Part shown: piece by piece, positions 10,434 to 13,307 of the stretch | Position numbering within the stretch: the first letter of the stretch is position 1 | How the letters are laid out: each line of letters opens with the position of its first letter | Assembly (NCBI GenBank): GCA_052033505.1 | Contig: JBPOJN010000084.1 | Coordinates: 1-13,307 of the forward strand | Direction of reading: 5' to 3' | DNA length: 13,307 nt | Source of the DNA: JBPOJN01 sp052033505 | Lineage (GTDB): Bacteria; UBA10199; JACPAL01; GCA-016699445 | The notes under the pieces: model-generated | Seen by the model: the letters and a program-made list of their open reading frames with translations, nothing else | What the model was told of the DNA's origin: nothing | Databases searched by the model: none | Translations under genes and position numbers: made by a program

Positions 10434-13307
10434 ATGGTTTCGAGGCTCATGCAGACTTTGGGGCAGAGGTGGACCGTTTCGGTTTCGGACGGAGCCGGGA
10501 ATGTTCTTTTACCTAAATTTGCACCCAGTGCATGGACGCCCGAAGGCAAGCTGAGTCGGGGAAGAATATCTGTATTACGCAGCGCCGGTTGGGAGATTCG
10601 AAGCATCGAGGGAAAACGGTACCTGATTCCCGATGAGGAACTCGCGCGTTACGCCTTTGGGACGGCCTATGATGAGTATCGTCACGCCTTAGGAGGTATT
10701 CTTGCCGCTCCGCCCCCATTTTCTTCGAAGGGGGAATACACCGATCTCTTGGATGTTCTTCTATATGCCGAGATCCTGACGCATCAGGAGCGTCTTGTTT
10801 CGGGAGTCCGGCTAGTATTTCCCGAATCCTTTCGTTCCGGTTTCGCCGGTGGTGGCTCCATCGAACGCCGCGTCGCAATGGCTCTAAGCGGCGGGTGGAT
10901 CTTGGTGGGACTGATCACCGATCCGGGAGATCTTTTTCTTATTCCACAGCAAAACATCGTTTCAGGAAAGGATGCGACTCCGGACGACGCCGTCATCGGA
11001 CGCGGAGTTCTGCAGGAGCTTCGAAAGCGGGGTCTGATTTCCCTTCGAGGGAATGGATTTAAAAACGAGGTTGTTCCGCCTTCGCACTGGCTCTTTCCCT
11101 CGCGGACCGCTTCCGGAGAAGAGTGGGTGCGTATGATCGCGGATCAGGAGTCCCGTTGGTCTCAAGCCGAAATTACACCGGTCGTCGACCTTGAGGCGAT
11201 TCCTTGGTTTTCGAGATCGCCTCTTCGAATTTTTTTGGAACGTTACCGGATTTACGTAGAGCCTTTCGATCTGATGAGGATCGATTGGTATCTCCAGGCA
11301 TCGCGAGAAATGTCCAATATGGAAGGTGTGGATAAGATCATTAACCTCATCAAGGGTGTCTTGGGAGAAGTCGCAGCCCGCCCGGATATTGTGAAAGCCT
11401 ATCGAGCTGGGGGAACGGAGGGCCGGCTGCTCTTCGTTGCGCCGCAAATTTTAAGCGGTCACGACGCCTTGGAACGCTCCGACGCCGTCGTAGCGAGATT
11501 GGACCAAGCGGTTGGGGCGGTAACCTTGGAACGAGTCTGGGAAGTCGTGACCACAGAGGGAGAAGGTCCGCGGCAAGAAGCCTACAGTCAGCATGCGGCC
11601 TCGATTGACGTGTATCGGGGAGGCGGAATCATTTTTCGGGGAGCGAACGGAAAAAGAAGCCAGACGTTCGTTCCCGTCGTCGTCGACGAGGGAGCGGAGA
11701 CCGTCGTCATCGCGGCGGATCCGGGGATGGAACATGCTCTGGCCGCGTTGCGGGAGTTCTTGACGGTCGAAATGGGAATCGATTTGATTTCGTCACGCGC
11801 CAAACGCATGCAAGGAAAGAATTCACCGACCTTGGAAGATCTCCAGGCCATGATCGGAGAGCCAGGGGGGATCGAGGGGCTCGTCGATATATTGGCGGAA
11901 GATGCCCGTGAAGACCGCCTTGTGTTGGTCGGGCTCTCGGGAGCGACCAAGGTCACCGGACTTCGTTTTGTGAGTGAGGCACAAGCCGAGAAGTTTAGTG
12001 ACGCGTATTTTCACTTAAGTTTCGATCGGACGGACGGAGGGTGGACGCTTCGCTCTGCTCACGGCTACTGTTCTTCCGACATCGCTTTATCATGGATCGA
12101 GGGCAGGCTCGGACGGCAACTCGACCCGGTGGAATCTTCTTTTCTTGGATCTCTCCTTCACCCCAAAGCCCGGTCTTATTTCCGGAGGGAAGAGAAGACG
12201 AGCGTGAATGGGTTCGGCCGATATCTTCAGGATGATGGAATCGACCGTCTCTCGGAGCTCATGAAGAAGATGGGACGGCCTCCTCCCGAAGGACAGTGGG
12301 TGGTCGTGGTAGGGAAGGTAAGAAAAGACGAGGTTATCGGTATTCGCCTGCTGGACGAGGATAAGGCTGCATCCTTGAGTGACGATTATTTTCAGCTCGG
12401 GTTTGATCGGGAAGAAGGCGTTTGGCAGCTCCGTTCGGCATCCGGCGAATCTGGCATGAATTTCGCTCTGCCGTGGATGGAAAAAAAGCTGGGGCTGACG
12501 CTCGATCCCGCCGAGGTTCCGTTTCTCGCTCTTCTCCTCGGTACGCGCGCGGAAGAAGCTCTGACTGTCGAGCAGTTCAGCCGATATCTCAGCAAGGAAG
12601 GCATACACCGCTTCGCGAAGGTCATGGTAGCGATGGGAAGACCTCTTTCTGAAGGGCGTTGGGTGGTCGTGGGAAGAGTGAAAAAAGGCAAAGTTGGAAG
12701 TGTTCGTTTGGTGAGCGCAGAGGAAGCTCATGGATTGGACGATGGTTATTTTCAGCTTGGGTTTGATTGGGAAGAACGCGGTTGGCAGCTTCGTTCGGCA
12801 TCCGGAAAACTTTCCCTGAATCTGGTCTTGGCATGGATAGAGGAGAAAATGAGACGGAAGGTCGAGCCCGTGGAGCGGGCTTTTCTGGCTGCTTCTTTTG
12901 ATTGGTCCGGTCCCTACGACGATCCGGTGACATTGGAGACATTGAGCAAATATCTCGAAAACAGGGGGATCGATCCATTGAAGGAACTCATGAAGACGAT
13001 CGGGCAACCTCTTCCGGAAGGGCGGTTGACGATAGCCGGAACGGTACACGGTGGAAAACTGCAAGGTCTTCAATTCGCGGATGGAGAGGATGAAACGTCC
13101 GCACCAAAAACTTATTTTCGTCTTGGATTCGCCTTCATTGGAGGGTGCTGGGAACTCCGCTCGGTGTCTCGAAACCATTCCCTCGATTTTGCCCAGCTAT
13201 GGGTAAGCAAAAAGCTTGGACGAGAGATCGATCCGGTGGAACGTGCCTTTCTTGCGGCTTTTTCCAGCCGACGGGTTTCATTCGAAGATCCTGAGGAAGG
13301 GGTGACC
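10434..13307 (+). CDS. Large tandem-repeat protein of unknown function, 3' end outside window
   Basis: A single frame stays open for 958 codons from ATG 10434 to the edge, with no stop. I do not recognise the family. Residues 1-465 are non-repetitive. Two pieces there resemble winged-helix recognition-helix and wing segments: residues 41-66 (RISVLRSAGWEIRSIEGKRY) and 189-222 (GRGVLQELRKRGLISLRGNG). From about residue 466 onwards a repeat of 120-127 residues recurs at least four times. There is no signal peptide or membrane helix, so it is probably cytoplasmic. Codons differ from the neighbours: GGA, CTT and mixed Arg codons (CGT, CGA, CGG, AGA), where upstream genes favour GGC and CGC. The start is doubtful: GAGG lies 14 bases before ATG 10434, another ATG is at 10449, and the frame is open further upstream without an ATG, GTG or TTG close by. 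Giant repeat proteins occur in Omnitrophota and related phyla, but kinship is not shown. Confidence 0.8.
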   Translation, partial: MVSRLMQTLGQRWTVSVSDGAGNVLLPKFAPSAWTPEGKLSRGRISVLRSAGWEIRSIEGKRYLIPDEELARYAFGTAYDEYRHALGGILAAPPPFSSKGEYTDLLDVLLYAEILTHQERLVSGVRLVFPESFRSGFAGGGSIERRVAMALSGGWILVGLITDPGDLFLIPQQNIVSGKDATPDDAVIGRGVLQELRKRGLISLRGNGFKNEVVPPSHWLFPSRTASGEEWVRMIADQESRWSQAEITPVVDLEAIPWFSRSPLRIFLERYRIYVEPFDLMRIDWYLQASREMSNMEGVDKIINLIKGVLGEVAARPDIVKAYRAGGTEGRLLFVAPQILSGHDALERSDAVVARLDQAVGAVTLERVWEVVTTEGEGPRQEAYSQHAASIDVYRGGGIIFRGANGKRSQTFVPVVVDEGAETVVIAADPGMEHALAALREFLTVEMGIDLISSRAKRMQGKNSPTLEDLQAMIGEPGGIEGLVDILAEDAREDRLVLVGLSGATKVTGLRFVSEAQAEKFSDAYFHLSFDRTDGGWTLRSAHGYCSSDIALSWIEGRLGRQLDPVESSFLGSLLHPKARSYFRREEKTSVNGFGRYLQDDGIDRLSELMKKMGRPPPEGQWVVVVGKVRKDEVIGIRLLDEDKAASLSDDYFQLGFDREEGVWQLRSASGESGMNFALPWMEKKLGLTLDPAEVPFLALLLGTRAEEALTVEQFSRYLSKEGIHRFAKVMVAMGRPLSEGRWVVVGRVKKGKVGSVRLVSAEEAHGLDDGYFQLGFDWEERGWQLRSASGKLSLNLVLAWIEEKMRRKVEPVERAFLAASFDWSGPYDDPVTLETLSKYLENRGIDPLKELMKTIGQPLPEGRLTIAGTVHGGKLQGLQFADGEDETSAPKTYFRLGFAFIGGCWELRSVSRNHSLDFAQLWVSKKLGREIDPVERAFLAAFSSRRVSFEDPEEGVT
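11829..12005 (+). repeat. Degenerate first repeat copy (R0, second half of the unit)
   Basis: Residues 466-524 align with the second half of the later units: TLEDLQ for TVEQFS, GGIEGLVDIL for EGIHRFAKVM, RLVLVG for RWVVVG, and TGLRFVSEAQAE for GSVRLVSAEEAH. Identity is low but the order and spacing hold within about two residues, so I read it as a diverged copy. The segment before it (ALAALREFLTVEMGIDLIS) may be the matching first-half helix. Confidence 0.55.
12006..12386 (+). repeat. Protein repeat unit R1 (127 residues)
   Basis: Residues 525-651. It opens with YFHLSFDRTDGGWTLRSAHG, then a helix-like LSWIEGRLGRQLDPVESSFL, a variable linker with a six-residue insertion relative to R2, FGRYLQDDGIDRLSELMKKM, GRPPPEGQWVVVGKVRK and IGIRLLDEDKA. 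Confidence 0.85.
12387..12746 (+). repeat. Protein repeat unit R2 (120 residues)
   Basis: Residues 652-771. It opens with YFQLGFDREEGVWQLRSASG, followed by LPWMEKKLGLTLDPAEVPFL, LTVEQFSRYLSKEGIHRF, MGRPLSEGRWVVVGRVKKGK and VRLVSAEEA. Its first 59 bases match R3 at 54 positions. Confidence 0.88.
12747..13112 (+). repeat. Protein repeat unit R3 (122 residues)
   Basis: Residues 772-893. It opens with YFQLGFDWEERGWQLRSASG, then LAWIEEKMRRKVEPVERAFL, LETLSKYLENRGIDPLKELM and IGQPLPEGRLTIAGTV. The last part is more diverged: the usual RLL-EEA ending reads LQFADGEDETSAPKT. Confidence 0.87.
13113..13307 (+). repeat. Protein repeat unit R4, cut by the window edge
   Basis: Residues 894-958 of the open frame, covering only the first half of a unit: YFRLGFAFIGGCWELRSVSR, then LWVSKKLGREIDPVERAFLA. 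The second half lies beyond the window, so the array is longer than can be seen. Confidence 0.83.

Noticed and set aside
10376..10516. 46-residue open frame starting at the DUF983 stop
   Set aside because: It has a plausible start signal but no recognisable protein character, and it lies inside the upstream part of the long repeat frame. I kept it as a finding about the start, not as a gene.
12090..13178. Minus-strand open frame of 362 codons opposite the repeat array
   Set aside because: It mirrors the repeats in antisense, is rich in His, Pro, Arg and Phe without any domain pattern, and has no ribosome binding site. The plus frame has the coherent repeat structure and stays open for 958 codons.
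12006..13307. CRISPR array or non-coding satellite in the repeated region
   Set aside because: The repeat period is 360-381 bases, the units are coding and in frame throughout, and conservation follows protein positions, with no short direct repeats separated by spacers.

Overview
This window looks like bacterial chromosome, moderately GC-rich by eye. It carries the last part of an AlkP-superfamily hydrolase gene, ten complete protein genes, and the start of one very long repeat-bearing gene that runs off the right edge. The MEP isoprenoid enzyme IspG, a TatA/TatC exporter and a bacterial-type RNA (uracil-5)-methyltransferase all point to a bacterium. The lysine aminomutases and glutamate dehydrogenase suggest amino-acid fermentation or catabolism. 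The phylum cannot be named from the sequence alone. Amino-acid-using or fermentative lineages such as Bdellovibrionota, Omnitrophota or Elusimicrobiota are possible, but this is a guess. I see no tRNA, rRNA, CRISPR array, insertion sequence or phage gene.

Layout. Bases 1-288 are the C-terminus of the hydrolase, followed by an RlmD/TrmA-family RNA methyltransferase (345-1487). Then comes a plus-strand lysine-degradation block: kdd (1511-2545), kamA (2646-3863), kamD (3890-5587) and kamE (5584-6501). Facing it on the minus strand are tatA (8768-8610), tatC (8603-7830) and glutamate dehydrogenase (7769-6498). kamE and the dehydrogenase converge so tightly that their stop codons overlap in one palindromic TTAA. 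From a divergent spacer, plus-strand ispG (8873-10009) is followed after 5 bases by a DUF983 zinc-ribbon membrane protein (10015-10383). The rest, 10434-13307, is a single open frame of 958 codons with no stop in the window. Its C-terminal half is a tandem array of units of about 120-127 residues that I do not recognise.

How the genes work together. KamA makes L-beta-lysine from lysine. KamDE (adenosylcobalamin and PLP dependent) moves the epsilon-amino group to give 3,5-diaminohexanoate. Kdd deaminates this oxidatively to 5-amino-3-oxohexanoate, releasing ammonia and a reduced nicotinamide cofactor. The convergent glutamate dehydrogenase links ammonia, glutamate and the same cofactor pool. 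The later enzymes of the classical pathway (Kce, Kal, CoA transferase) are not in the window. Catalytic residues of the aminomutases are visible, but KamA lacks two of the four Cys of the clostridial zinc site, and KamD and KamE both end in unusual basic tails.

The most unusual part is the right-hand open frame. It uses different codons and is less GC-rich than its neighbours, has no recognisable catalytic domain, signal peptide or membrane segment, and carries at least four copies of a Trp/Gly/Leu-rich repeat, two of which are nearly identical at DNA level.
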